Counted from the first letter of the stretch, positions 43,176-52,158 are shown. The stretch is 64,000 bases of DNA from Natronosalvus halobius (GCF_024138145.1 NZ_CP099997.1:2108001-2172000), one strand, 5' to 3'. The notes: generated by a model not told the origin, from the letters alone. A program made the numbers and translations.

Positions 43176-44301
43176 ACGGAACGGGCTCGATCGCGTACGG
43201 ACAATCGACGGATCGGCCGACGACGGCGACGGTGAGGCGCCGATCGCGCTCGAACTCACGGGCGTCTCGAAAACGTACGGCGAGACGACGGCCGTCGACG
43301 ACGTCTCGATCCGCGTCCGCGAGGGCGAGTTCTTCACCCTCGTCGGCCCCTCGGGCTGTGGGAAGACCACGACGCTCCGGCTCGTCGCCGGGTTCGAGGC
43401 ACCAAGTACAGGGACTGTCCGGTTCCACGACGAGGACGTGACCGACGTCCCGCCCGAGGATCGCGACGTCGGCGTCGTCTTCCAGAACTACGCGCTGTTC
43501 CCACACATGACCGTCGGCGAGAACGTCGCCTACGGGCTCAACTTCGCCGACCCGCCAGGGGACGTCTCGCGCGAGGAGCGAGTACGGGAGTTGCTCGAGC
43601 TGGTCGACCTCGAGGGGATGGCCGACCGCGACCCGGACGAACTCTCGGGCGGCCAGCAACAGCGTGTGTCCATCGCCCGCGCGCTGGCGCCCGGCCCGGA
43701 CGTCCTCCTGCTCGACGAGCCGATGAGCGCCCTGGACGCGCAACTCCGAGAGCGCCTTCGCGTCCAGGTGAAAGCGATCCAGCGGGAATTGGGGATTACG
43801 ACGGTGTACGTCACCCACGACCAGGAGGAGGCCCTCGCCATCTCCGACCGCGTGGCCGTCATGCGCGCGGGGGCGCCCGAGCAGGTCGCCCCGCCTCGAA
43901 CGATCTACCACCGCCCCCAGACGCGCTTCGTCGCCGAGTTCGTCGGGGACAACAACGTCTTCGAGGGCGAGGTGGTCGGCGTCGATGTCGACGGCTACGG
44001 CGGCGAGACGCGAGCTCGAGTCGGCGTCGCTGGAACCGAGTTCGACATCGCGGCTGACCAGAGCAACGTGGCGAACCGAGGCGAGGCGCTGACCTTCTGC
44101 GTTCGCCCCGAACACCTCGCGCTCGAGGCGCCGACGAACACGTTCGTGGGCACCGTCGAGAGTTCGGAGTTCCTCGGTGAGACGACGCGCGTTCACCTGG
44201 ATTGGCAGGGCCGGGACGTCGTGTTGCGAACGCGCGAGCCGCTCTCAGGGGAGGTCCGGGTCGGGTTCGAGCCGGGTGACGCGCACGTCGTCGGTCAGTG
44301 A
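43156..44301 (+). CDS. Thiamine/iron-type ABC transporter ATP-binding protein
   Basis: 381 residues from GTG at 43156. Walker A GPSGCGKT (64-71), Q-loop Gln110, signature LSGGQ (163-167), Walker B LLLDEP with Glu188, and the H-loop in VYVTHDQEEA. A C-terminal TOBE-like domain (about 265-381) is present, as in POT/FbpC-type ATPases. It overlaps the permease gene by 20 nt, showing translational coupling. Start choice is uncertain (TTG at 43165 is an alternative). Confidence 0.92.
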   Translation: MIALASERNGLDRVRTIDGSADDGDGEAPIALELTGVSKTYGETTAVDDVSIRVREGEFFTLVGPSGCGKTTTLRLVAGFEAPSTGTVRFHDEDVTDVPPEDRDVGVVFQNYALFPHMTVGENVAYGLNFADPPGDVSREERVRELLELVDLEGMADRDPDELSGGQQQRVSIARALAPGPDVLLLDEPMSALDAQLRERLRVQVKAIQRELGITTVYVTHDQEEALAISDRVAVMRAGAPEQVAPPRTIYHRPQTRFVAEFVGDNNVFEGEVVGVDVDGYGGETRARVGVAGTEFDIAADQSNVANRGEALTFCVRPEHLALEAPTNTFVGTVESSEFLGETTRVHLDWQGRDVVLRTREPLSGEVRVGFEPGDAHVVGQ

Positions 44302-44403
44302 GCGGTGAGCCGAAAACTCACGTGAGCAGAGACAGACGGCGCCGAACGCAGCCGTACCCGATCTCCCGGATAGATTCATCACCCTCGAGTCGAAGGGACA
44401 CGT

Positions 44404-45204
44404 ATGCCAGTCGAGCGACTCTACCGGCTGAACACGGCGACGTGGACCTTCGACAACAGCGCCGCGACCCAGCTCCAGGACCCCGGCGAACCCTACGTCG
44501 GCTGGTGTCCGTGCTACCTGCTCGAGCACCCCGACGGACTCGCCCTGTTCGATACGGGCGTGAGCCACGAGATGGCGACGGCGCCGCTCGAATACGGCCC
44601 GCGAGGAGCACCCCACATGGCCGAATTCGCCGAGACGATCGACCTCTCGGCGGGGAAGCCCCCGGTCGAGCACCTCGCGGACCTCGGTTACGAACCAGAG
44701 GACGTGGACACAGTCGTCCTCTCACACCTCCACACGGATCACGCGGGGAATCTCGATTCGTTCCCCGAGGCGACGGTCGTCGTCCGGAAGGAGGAACTGC
44801 GCTACGCGTTCTGGCCCGACGGCCCCCAGCGGCTGTTCTACCTCGAGGGCGACTTTCGCCACCTCCGGGAACTCGACGCCGACGTCGTCGCGATCACGGG
44901 CGAGTACGACGTCTTCGGCGACGAATCGGCCGTCGCCTTCCCGACGCCTGGACACACGCCGGGTCACCAGTCCCTCGAAGTGGGCCTCACATCGGGGACG
45001 ACGATCCTCACGGCCGACGCGGCGAACAGTCGCGCGGGCTACGAGCAGGAACTGGCGGCCTCGTTCGCGTGGTCGCTCGAGGCGTCGGTCGACTCGATCG
45101 CCGCGATCAAGGATCGCGCCCGGGTCGCCGACGCGGACGTCGTCGTCCACCACGATCCAGACGAACAGCGACGCCTGCCGGACCCGCCGAACGCACTCGA
45201 GTGA
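44404..45204 (+). CDS. MBL-fold hydrolase of the N-acyl homoserine lactonase type
   Basis: 266 residues. Metallo-beta-lactamase metal site HLHTDH (His108, His110, Asp112, His113), further ligands in TPGHTPGH (184 or 188) and LTADAANS (Asp205). The N-terminal CYLLEHPDGLALFDTG and the overall spacing match AiiA-like quorum-quenching lactonases. The substrate may be another lactone. No acyl-homoserine lactone synthase is seen in the window. Stand-alone gene, 102 bp after the thiamine ATPase gene. Confidence 0.82.
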   Translation: MPVERLYRLNTATWTFDNSAATQLQDPGEPYVGWCPCYLLEHPDGLALFDTGVSHEMATAPLEYGPRGAPHMAEFAETIDLSAGKPPVEHLADLGYEPEDVDTVVLSHLHTDHAGNLDSFPEATVVVRKEELRYAFWPDGPQRLFYLEGDFRHLRELDADVVAITGEYDVFGDESAVAFPTPGHTPGHQSLEVGLTSGTTILTADAANSRAGYEQELAASFAWSLEASVDSIAAIKDRARVADADVVVHHDPDEQRRLPDPPNALE

Positions 45205-45238
45205 GTCGTGTCACCTGAACATACAAAATAACACATGG

Positions 45239-45278
45239 TTATATTTATGAGGTTGTCACACGCTACTATGGCCCATAG
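45239..45278 (+). promoter_or_regulatory. AT-rich promoter and 13-bp palindrome upstream of the terpene-synthase-like gene
   Basis: gttatattta (45239-45248) is a good TATA candidate. About 20 bp further is ctatggcccatag (45266-45278), a perfect palindrome around one central base, placed near the predicted transcription start where a repressor would block. A second AT run, ctatata, lies just before the ATG at 45372. Operator function is inferred from position only. Confidence 0.4.
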
Positions 45279-45371
45279 CGCGCGCCACCCTGTCAACTGA
45301 CACCGACGAGTCGCACCCTCGGTGACACCTCGGACCGAAAAACGTCCTTCGTCGTACCGACCCCCTATATA

Positions 45372-46358
45372 ATGACCACACCGAACACAAATCTCACTGG
45401 CACGGCCCACCTCGAGCAGATCGAGCAAACTGCCCTTCCCGCGTCCGTTTCGACCCTCCTGGAGACCTACGAGGACACCGTCGACGAACGGGACCGCTTC
45501 CTCTGGAGGTGGCTCTACTTCCTCTTTCCGGAGATTACCCTCTCGTGCGTCCGTCCCGGCGACAGCCAGCAGGTCCGAGAGAGTAAGCTACTGGCGTCGC
45601 TGTACGTCACCATCCTCGACGACCTCGCAGAACGCGACGAGGACGTACACACGTTTCGTGAGGCCGCGAAAGCGCCGTTCGACCACCAGGTGGCCGACGA
45701 GACGCGTCCGGAGGTCGACGCGGCGGCCGTCACACTCGCCCACGAGGTCTGGGCGCACGTCGCCGACGGACTCGAGTCGGCACCCCGGTACGCGGAATTT
45801 TGTGACCTGCTCCAGTTCGACCTCGATCGAACCAACACCGCCATCGAGTACACCTACCTGCTGAACCACCACCTCGAGCTGGCATCCCTCGAGGAAACCA
45901 CCGTCTACGACAGTCACAACATGATGTTGTTCACCTACGCCTCTATCGATCTACTGTACTCGCCGTCGTTCGACCGTTCCGAACTCGGACAGCTGCGAGA
46001 CGTGCTCAGACGTGCCCAGCAGATGACCCGTATCGGCAACTGGGTCACCACGTGGGAGCGCGAACTCGAGGAGGGAGACTGCAGTTCTGGCGTCGTCGTC
46101 TCCGCCCTGGAACGGGACATCGTTTCACGCGAGCAACTCGAGCGATTGCGTGCGGATCCTGCGACCGCCGACCGAGACGAGATCGTCGCACGGATCCAGG
46201 AGGCGAATATCGAAGACCGGTTACTCGAACGGTGGTCGGAACATTACAAGCGGGTCGAGGGGTACGCCGCTGACATCGAGAGCGTCGACGTCCGAGCGCT
46301 TCTCGAGGGGCTCGAGACTGTGCTCGCGTGCCATCTGGAAAGCCGGGGCCGAAAATGA
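45372..46358 (+). CDS. Class I terpene-synthase-like protein
   Basis: 328 residues, all-helical. Two features fit class I terpene cyclases: an Asp-rich metal motif ILDDLAERDED (Asp83-Asp84 ... Glu87) on one helix, and IGNWVTTWERELEEGD (Asn223, Thr227, Glu231) matching the NSE pattern N-D-(L/I/V)-x-(S/T)-x3-E except that Trp224 replaces Asp. Spacing of about 140 residues between them is right. Such enzymes ionise prenyl diphosphates with Mg2+. It could also be a related prenyl-chain enzyme without cyclase activity. It is followed by a FilR1-like regulator 127 bp downstream. Confidence 0.68.
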   Translation: MTTPNTNLTGTAHLEQIEQTALPASVSTLLETYEDTVDERDRFLWRWLYFLFPEITLSCVRPGDSQQVRESKLLASLYVTILDDLAERDEDVHTFREAAKAPFDHQVADETRPEVDAAAVTLAHEVWAHVADGLESAPRYAEFCDLLQFDLDRTNTAIEYTYLLNHHLELASLEETTVYDSHNMMLFTYASIDLLYSPSFDRSELGQLRDVLRRAQQMTRIGNWVTTWERELEEGDCSSGVVVSALERDIVSREQLERLRADPATADRDEIVARIQEANIEDRLLERWSEHYKRVEGYAADIESVDVRALLEGLETVLACHLESRGRK

Positions 46359-46485
46359 CGGGGCGGGGAAATACGAGCGTGAACGGGAACACGAACGCGA
46401 GAATAGCCGTTCGGAAACGGACACCGACTCGCCACGACCGGAGGCAGCCGACCACACGAACGCCCCGTTTCGGCGGTGATGGGAC

Positions 46486-47277
46486 GTGACTGACCGAGAG
46501 CGAACCGATCCGGAACCCCGCCGGAATCGAGACTTCGTCCAGGAGGTGATGACTCGATCCGAGCTCCTGGAACGACTGGCCGATCAACCGCGGACGGCCC
46601 GCGAACTGGCCGACCAGCTCGAGATGGCCCGGTCGACCGTTCACCGGGCGGCCGATGCGCTCGAGGCGCACGGGCTCGTCGAGAAACCGGCCGACCGCTT
46701 CGAGAGCACCGGCCTCGGCGACGTCGTCGCCGGCGAACTTCGCACGCTTCGAACGAACCTCGAGGCCGCGCGACGGATCGAGCCGTTTCTGAACACGATC
46801 GACGATTCGGCGCCGGAGCTCCCGATCGAGCACTTCACCGACGCGACCGTGACCTGTTCGGGCCACCGGCAGGCACACGTCGGCGTCAAGCGCATCACCG
46901 ATCTCATCGAAGCGACGGACTCCCTCCGAATGTTCTCGAGTATCATCTCGCCACTCTACGTCGACGTGGCCCGACGGGAGATCCTGGACGGCACGGAAAT
47001 CGAGGTGATCTTCGACCAACGGATCATCGATATCATCCTCGAGCAACACGTCGAGGAGGCGATGGAGGCGTTCGAGACCGGGCGATTCGAGGTCTACGTC
47101 GCCGAAAACGTTCCGTTCGAACTCTTTCTCTTCGACGAGCGGGTGGGCCTGGCGGCACACGACGAGTCGGGCATCGCCCGTGCGTTCGTCGAGACGACCG
47201 ATCCCGGGGCGCGGTCGTGGGCCGAATCGCTCTACGCGGAGTACGCGGCGGACACGGACGCGTTCCGGATGGAGTGA
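46486..47277 (+). CDS. FilR1-like (DUF1724) winged-helix transcription regulator
   Basis: 263 residues from GTG at 46486. A winged helix at about 18-75 (LLERLADQPRTARELADQ, then RSTVHRAADALEAHGLV) is followed by the DUF1724 effector domain with HVGVKRITDLIEATDSLRMF and GTEIEVIFDQRIID. The family includes the methanogenesis regulator FilR1 and many haloarchaeal regulators. Its neighbour upstream is the terpene-synthase-like gene, a plausible target. Confidence 0.87.
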   Translation: MTDRERTDPEPRRNRDFVQEVMTRSELLERLADQPRTARELADQLEMARSTVHRAADALEAHGLVEKPADRFESTGLGDVVAGELRTLRTNLEAARRIEPFLNTIDDSAPELPIEHFTDATVTCSGHRQAHVGVKRITDLIEATDSLRMFSSIISPLYVDVARREILDGTEIEVIFDQRIIDIILEQHVEEAMEAFETGRFEVYVAENVPFELFLFDERVGLAAHDESGIARAFVETTDPGARSWAESLYAEYAADTDAFRME

Positions 47278-47383
47278 CGGAAATCTCGATTCCGCCACGC
47301 GAGACGCTGGAATCAGCGACTGCTGGCGTCTCGAGATGGCTGTCCCTGGACGATTCGACGCCTCCTGGACGTCCTCGATTGCC

Positions 47384-47453
47384 GTATCAGCGTGTGCTGT
47401 TCGATCGATGCAACTTGTTCGATCAATGCAACTCGTTCGACTGATACAAAGCT
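47384..47453. repeat. Three 18-bp direct repeats framed by a 7-bp inverted repeat
   Basis: ttcgatcgatgcaacttg (47400-47417), ttcgatcaatgcaactcg (47418-47435) and the diverged ttcgactgatacaaagct (47436-47453). gtatcag at 47384-47390 is mirrored by ctgatac at 47441-47447. The 320-bp spacer 47278-47597 otherwise shows only a tatata stretch near 47520 that may be the promoter of the HalOD1 gene. Confidence 0.6.
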
Positions 47454-47597
47454 GTCGAACGTTCGGAAACGTCCCGTTTATGGGATTCAGACGATTCGTT
47501 GCCGGATTATTCCATCGGGTATATACAACTCGCTGGTGTCCGTTTCGAACGATGGGGCGTCGTTCCCTTCGAACGGACGACTCACAGAGATCCACCA

Positions 47598-47888
47598 ATG
47601 ACCAGTATGGACCGTAATCTCGATACCGTGGTACGGGAAACCTCTACAGACGCGTACGAACTTCGACTCGACGACGACCGCGAAACGACAGTGTCGATCG
47701 CCGAGGCAATGGCGACGATTCAGGGCTGTTCGTCGACCGATCTGCGACCGCTCTACCACGATGTCGATCCAGCCCTGCTCGAACGCGTCGGCTCCCGGTC
47801 GAGCCGACAGTCGTTTCACTTCGTGAGCAACGGCTTCGATGTCACTGTCCGTGGCACCGGCACGGTTCGAATCGAGCACCTGGACTGA
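47598..47888 (+). CDS. HalOD1 output domain protein
   Basis: 96 residues from ATG at 47598 (ATG 47607 is an alternative). It matches the haloarchaeal output domain HalOD1: TVSIAEAMATIQGCSSTDLRP, LYHDVDPALLERV, then FHFVSNGFDVTVRGTGTVRI. HalOD1 is found at the ends of haloarchaeal signalling proteins and as a free small domain; its molecular role is unknown. Confidence 0.82.
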   Translation: MTSMDRNLDTVVRETSTDAYELRLDDDRETTVSIAEAMATIQGCSSTDLRPLYHDVDPALLERVGSRSSRQSFHFVSNGFDVTVRGTGTVRIEHLD

Positions 47889-48148
47889 TCGTTCGAGCCT
47901 TCGAGCGGTTGAGCAATCGAGCGAGCAACGCATAACGAGCAGGATCCCTCCGAGCCGCAACTGTCGTGCACAACACGACTCGTCGCTCACGAACAGCCGC
48001 CGTTTTCTGACCGCTGGATCCAGGAGCCGTCGGTCGTCAGCTCCTCGCGGAACGTTCACGTGGTCCGAACGGTACGGAAAATCCGGTCAAAACACGTAGG
48101 AACCGAGATTATTCCCGTCACCACCCAACCCCGGAGTACGATCAGCAC

Positions 48149-48550
48149 ATGACGACGAACATCCCATCACCAGCGCTGTTCGAGCAGCCCAACGTAGCGA
48201 CCTCGACGTTCGACCTTCTGGCCGACCAGCGGCGCCGCGTGGTGGTACGGTACCTCGAGGAAACGACCGGCCCGGCGACCCTCGGGGAATTAGCCGAGGA
48301 AATCTCGTCTCGCGAATCGAGCCATCGGTTGCACTCGATCTCAGACCACGCGGACGCCCAGCACGACCACCTCCGGTCGATCACGATCTCGCTCCACCAC
48401 GTACACATTCCAAAACTCGCTGACGCGGACGCGATCGACTACGACCCGGAGACGAAGACAGCCCTCCTCACCGAAACCGGGGAACGCATCGCCGCCCGGA
48501 TGGACGCGATCTGTGGCGAGCCACGAGACACCTACGATCGCTCGTCGTAG
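48149..48550 (+). CDS. DUF7344 winged-helix protein
   Basis: 133 residues. The N-terminal TFDLLADQRRRVVVRYL followed by TLGELAEEIS is the DUF7344 (ArsR-like) DNA-binding start. A helical region with DHLRSITISLHHVHIPKLADA and DYDPETKTALLTETGE completes the winged helix. Very common in haloarchaea, mostly of unknown targets. The spacer 47889-48148 holds nothing else recognisable. Confidence 0.82.
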   Translation: MTTNIPSPALFEQPNVATSTFDLLADQRRRVVVRYLEETTGPATLGELAEEISSRESSHRLHSISDHADAQHDHLRSITISLHHVHIPKLADADAIDYDPETKTALLTETGERIAARMDAICGEPRDTYDRSS

Positions 48551-48641
48551 CCCCCCGCGACCTCCGACCTGTCGTCGTAGCCTCCGCGCCTCGAGCTCGA
48601 TAACCGGTACCGTTTTGCACGGCCGCGTGACACAGTGAGGT

Positions 48642-50327
48642 ATGAACCACGCCAGGGGACCACTGCTCACGATCGACCTCGAGAACCGTTCGTGGGAGAC
48701 CGAATCGATCGACGACGTACTCGAGCACTACGTCGGCGGTCGTGCGGTCGGGACAAAACTCGCTCACGACCGAATTCCGTTCGACGCGGACCCGTTCGGG
48801 CCCGAGAACCGCCTCTTCTTCGCGACGGGGCCGCTCCAGCACTCGACGATGAGTTTTACCGGACGGATGTCGGCGACAGGGCTTTCGCCGCTGACCGACG
48901 GCCTGCTCTCCTCGAACGCCGGGGGCTTCCTCTCGCGGAACTTCACGGCGACGGGCTACGGCGCCGTCGAGGTCGCGGGCGAGAGCGACGACCTCGTGAT
49001 CGTGCACGTTACGGACAACGGCGTCGAGTTCGAGGACGCGTCGGCGCTCGAGGGGGCCGAGACGAGCGAAATCTGTGAGTACATCGAGGACGAACACGGC
49101 CTCGAGGCCGAGCACACGGTGACGATCGGCCCCGCAGGCGAGAACCGGGTTCGCTTCGCCTCGATCATGACCTCCCGCGAACGCGCGTTCGGCCGCGGCG
49201 GCCTCGGAGCCGTGCTCGGGTCGAAGAAAGTCAAGGCGATCACCTTCGACGGAGATTCGACGCACGACGTCGAGATTCCGCCCCTTCAGATGGACGTCCA
49301 CCGCGAGGCCGCCCAGTCCGACCACATCATGAAACGGCAGGGCACCTCCTCGATGACCGAGTTCGCGAGCACGGTCGAGGCCCTACCGACGCGGTACTTC
49401 TCGGAACTGAGCTTCGAGGGCGCCGAAGGCATCAGCGGCGACCGGGTCGAGGAGAAGAAGTACAAGAAGGGGACCTGCTCGGCATGTGCGTTCGCCTGCA
49501 AACTCCCGACCAGGGACGACGAATCCGGCCTCGAGACCGAGGGCCCGGAGTACGAGACGGTGATGGCGTTCGGCTCGAACGCCGGCGTCGACGACATCGT
49601 CGACGTGATGCAGTCGAACAAACTGTGTGACGAACTCGGGATGGACACCATCTCCGCGGGCGACGTCGTCTCGGCGTACCTCGCGAGCGAGGACGCCTTC
49701 GGCGACGCCGACCTGATCCACGAGACCGTCGAAAGAATCGCCCACCGGGAGGGAATTGGCGATACGCTCGCCGAGGGCGTCGACCGCATCCACGACGAAC
49801 TGGGCGTCGACAACTGGTCGGTCAAGGGCCTCGAGTTCCCCGCCCACGACGGCCGCACGCTCAACGGGCAGGGACTGTCCTTTGCCACGTCCAACCGCGG
49901 TGCCGATCACATGTACGCCGAGTTCTACTCGCTCGAGTACCCGCTGGTCGACCAGGACCAGGCAATCGACAAGGAGGGGCTCGAGGGGAAACCCTCGAAG
50001 GTCGTCGAGAAGGAGAACCTGAACGTCGTCAAGGACAGCGCGGTCCTGTGTAAGTTCTCCCGGGACTTCGTCGACGCCGACCGCCTCGAGACGCTGCTCG
50101 ACGCGGACTACGACGACCTGCTGGCTATCGGCGGTGAGGTCGTCGCGATGGAGCGCCACTTCAACAACCGGCGCGGCATGGATCGGGCTGACGACCGACT
50201 GCCCTACGATCTTCCGGGCTTCGACGACGCCCTGTCGGCGTATTACGCCGAGCGTGGCTGGAACGACGACGGCACCGTCCCGACAGAAGCCGTCGGTGCG
50301 GGCGAGCCGGTCTCGAGCGACGACTGA
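48642..50327 (+). CDS. Aldehyde ferredoxin oxidoreductase family protein
   Basis: 561 residues, a typical AOR length. The N-terminal domain has HYVGGRAVGTKLAHD and RMSATGLSPLTDG. Iron-sulfur ligands are Cys279, Cys282, Cys286 (CSACAFAC) and Cys470 (VLCKFS). The family uses a tungsten- or molybdenum-bispterin cofactor to oxidise aldehydes to acids with ferredoxin as acceptor. No ferredoxin or cofactor gene is adjacent. Substrate cannot be assigned. Confidence 0.9.
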   Translation: MNHARGPLLTIDLENRSWETESIDDVLEHYVGGRAVGTKLAHDRIPFDADPFGPENRLFFATGPLQHSTMSFTGRMSATGLSPLTDGLLSSNAGGFLSRNFTATGYGAVEVAGESDDLVIVHVTDNGVEFEDASALEGAETSEICEYIEDEHGLEAEHTVTIGPAGENRVRFASIMTSRERAFGRGGLGAVLGSKKVKAITFDGDSTHDVEIPPLQMDVHREAAQSDHIMKRQGTSSMTEFASTVEALPTRYFSELSFEGAEGISGDRVEEKKYKKGTCSACAFACKLPTRDDESGLETEGPEYETVMAFGSNAGVDDIVDVMQSNKLCDELGMDTISAGDVVSAYLASEDAFGDADLIHETVERIAHREGIGDTLAEGVDRIHDELGVDNWSVKGLEFPAHDGRTLNGQGLSFATSNRGADHMYAEFYSLEYPLVDQDQAIDKEGLEGKPSKVVEKENLNVVKDSAVLCKFSRDFVDADRLETLLDADYDDLLAIGGEVVAMERHFNNRRGMDRADDRLPYDLPGFDDALSAYYAERGWNDDGTVPTEAVGAGEPVSSDD

Positions 50328-50368
50328 CTGGTTCGGCTGTTTCTGCCGCTCTCGCCGTTCTCGCCGTT

Positions 50369-51997
50369 TCAGCTGTCCACGCCGGGTTCGAACGCCTCGA
50401 GCCGCCGTCTCGCGTATCGATACCCGCCGAGCCCCGCGACTCCACCGGAGACGCCACAGAGGGCCACCGTCGCCGCAATTCCCACGAGCGAGTCGGCGAT
50501 CTCCGTCCCGAATCCGACGAAGAGCGGGCTCGCGACGACGACCATCGCGGCGAGGTAGACGAGCATGGCGTACAGTTCGGGCGGCGACAGGGAGGCGGGC
50601 GTCGGTCCCTCCAGGTTCGGGAGGTAGGCGCCGACGGCGAGCGAGAGGCCCGTCCCGCCAATCGTCACCAGCGTCGCGGCGACCGCGAATCCGACGCTCG
50701 TCAGAGGTGGATAGCCGGCGGCGGCACCGACGAGGAGCGCGGCGGTGGCGACGACTGGCACACCGGGGACGAGCGCGGCGAGGGCGTGCCCCCGGAGGAT
50801 GGCGTCCGGCCCGCCCGGCGTGGTCCGCACGAGTTCCAGGACGACCCGTTCGTTCCCGAGGGGGTTGAGCGTCGTCCCGAGGCCGACCGCCGAAGCGGCG
50901 TACAGGACGACGAGCGGCGCGAGCAGGGCGGGTGCCGTCGTCGACACGTCGGCGGTCACCGGACCCACGAACGCCAGCGGCAGGACGACGTAGAGCATCG
51001 CCCGCGGCGACCGACGCATCCGTCGCCACACCGCCGCGGTCGCTCCCGCCGTCGCCCGGCCGAATCGCGCCTCGAGCGCCCGTCCCACGAAACGCGTCGG
51101 CCGGCCGGGACGCGAGTCGGAGACGATACCGTCGTCCAGGACGGTCTCGGCGAACCACAGCGAGCGGCCGGAAACGAGGGTCGTTCCCAGGGCGAGGGGG
51201 ATCACGCCTGTGGCGACGAGCAGTGCAGCCCCGGCCTGGACTGGCCCCGCCTCGAGACCGGGCGTGGTCGCGAGCGCGAGGTCGCCGTACCAGCCGAGCG
51301 GCGTCGAGCCGAGCACGCCGGCGACCCGACGGCTGACGGCGAGTCCAACGAAGGTGACGAACAGGAGGAGGACGCTCACGGCGTACCGGGCGCTGTAGAG
51401 TCGCGGGGAACGTCGGATGGCGGCCCGAATGGCGACGCCGACGGCGGTTCCGGCGAGCAGGCCGGTCAGGAGGATGGCGCCGCCGCCGACGACTGCGCCA
51501 GCCAGCGTCGCGGGAGACCCCGTCCCGGCCGTGAACGCCAGGGCAGCCCCCAGCGTGGCCGGGGCGACGAACCAGCCGTGCTCGAGCAGGGCTGCCCCCA
51601 GGACGCCGGTGATCGCCGACGAGAGCGGGACTGCGGTGACGGCCTCGGTCGGTGGGGTCTCCCAGCCGTCGCTCGTCGTCGCCCCCAGCGCGCCGAGACC
51701 CGCCGTCAGAACGAGTCCCGTCGCCGCGAGTTCGCGCGTACGTTCCAGGACGCGGTCGCTCTCGGTGCCGACGAGGGTGCCGTAGTGGTAGGCGCCGGGT
51801 TCGGGCCAGACGGACTCGTAGAGGGGGACCGGAACGGTGCCGACGAGCAACAGCGTGGCGAACGTCGCGCCGAGCACGACGGCGGCCGCCAGTTGCGGGT
51901 GGCGACGACGGCGCCGGAGTTCGACGCGATGGCGAACCGCCGCAATCTGTCCCGCGGCGCGAGCGGCGGCGAGGACGCGCTGACTCGAGGAGGTCAC
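50369..51997 (-). CDS. Polytopic membrane protein, ABC-2-type permease-like
   Basis: 542 residues with at least ten hydrophobic Ala/Val/Gly/Leu-rich segments spread through the chain, and basic loops such as RRRRRHPQL near the N-terminus and RRMRRSPRAM in the middle. The duplicated half-structure and an early motif VPLYESVWPEPGAYHYGTLVG resemble haloarchaeal permease components, but no ATPase is adjacent. The substrate is unknown. A set of AT-rich repeats lies 70-160 bp upstream. Confidence 0.7.
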   Translation of the reverse strand: MTSSSQRVLAAARAAGQIAAVRHRVELRRRRRHPQLAAAVVLGATFATLLLVGTVPVPLYESVWPEPGAYHYGTLVGTESDRVLERTRELAATGLVLTAGLGALGATTSDGWETPPTEAVTAVPLSSAITGVLGAALLEHGWFVAPATLGAALAFTAGTGSPATLAGAVVGGGAILLTGLLAGTAVGVAIRAAIRRSPRLYSARYAVSVLLLFVTFVGLAVSRRVAGVLGSTPLGWYGDLALATTPGLEAGPVQAGAALLVATGVIPLALGTTLVSGRSLWFAETVLDDGIVSDSRPGRPTRFVGRALEARFGRATAGATAAVWRRMRRSPRAMLYVVLPLAFVGPVTADVSTTAPALLAPLVVLYAASAVGLGTTLNPLGNERVVLELVRTTPGGPDAILRGHALAALVPGVPVVATAALLVGAAAGYPPLTSVGFAVAATLVTIGGTGLSLAVGAYLPNLEGPTPASLSPPELYAMLVYLAAMVVVASPLFVGFGTEIADSLVGIAATVALCGVSGGVAGLGGYRYARRRLEAFEPGVDS

Positions 51998-52065
51998 TGC
52001 TCGAGGTTACACCGGGGGGTGGTTCACTCTCACGGTTTGGCATTTGGTGCGACCGGAGGATGAGA

Positions 52066-52158
52066 CAATAGTATAGAACATATAGGAATTGTCTCCACTC
52101 AATAGTATAGAACATATAGTAATTGGCATAGCTCATTGCTATAGAAAATATAGTAACA
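52066..52158. repeat. Three AT-rich repeats with 34-bp period
   Basis: caatagtatagaacatatag starts at 52066 and again at 52100; a third, diverged copy (cattgctatagaaaatatag) starts at 52134. Copies share the core TATAGAANATATAGNAA and are imperfect palindromes. They are strikingly AT-rich within GC-rich DNA. They sit upstream of the permease-like gene (start 51997, minus strand) and about 130 bp from the end of the gene at 52290. Attgctatagaa is also found before pitA (32848-32859). Confidence 0.75.

Noticed and set aside
41157-43370. Long minus-strand open frame opposite the thiamine permease gene
   Set aside because: Composition is Asp/Arg/Gly/Glu-biased without domains, as expected for the complement of a GC-rich permease gene.
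46045-47598. Long minus-strand open frame opposite the FilR1-like regulator
   Set aside because: Shadow of the plus-strand regulator, which has clear winged-helix and DUF1724 patterns.
49383-52136. Very long minus-strand open frame (about 900 codons) opposite the aldehyde oxidoreductase and across the permease-like gene
   Set aside because: It is an Arg/Pro/Gly-rich shadow of GC-rich genes. The true genes in this interval (48642-50327 plus, 50369-51997 minus) have clear family or membrane patterns.
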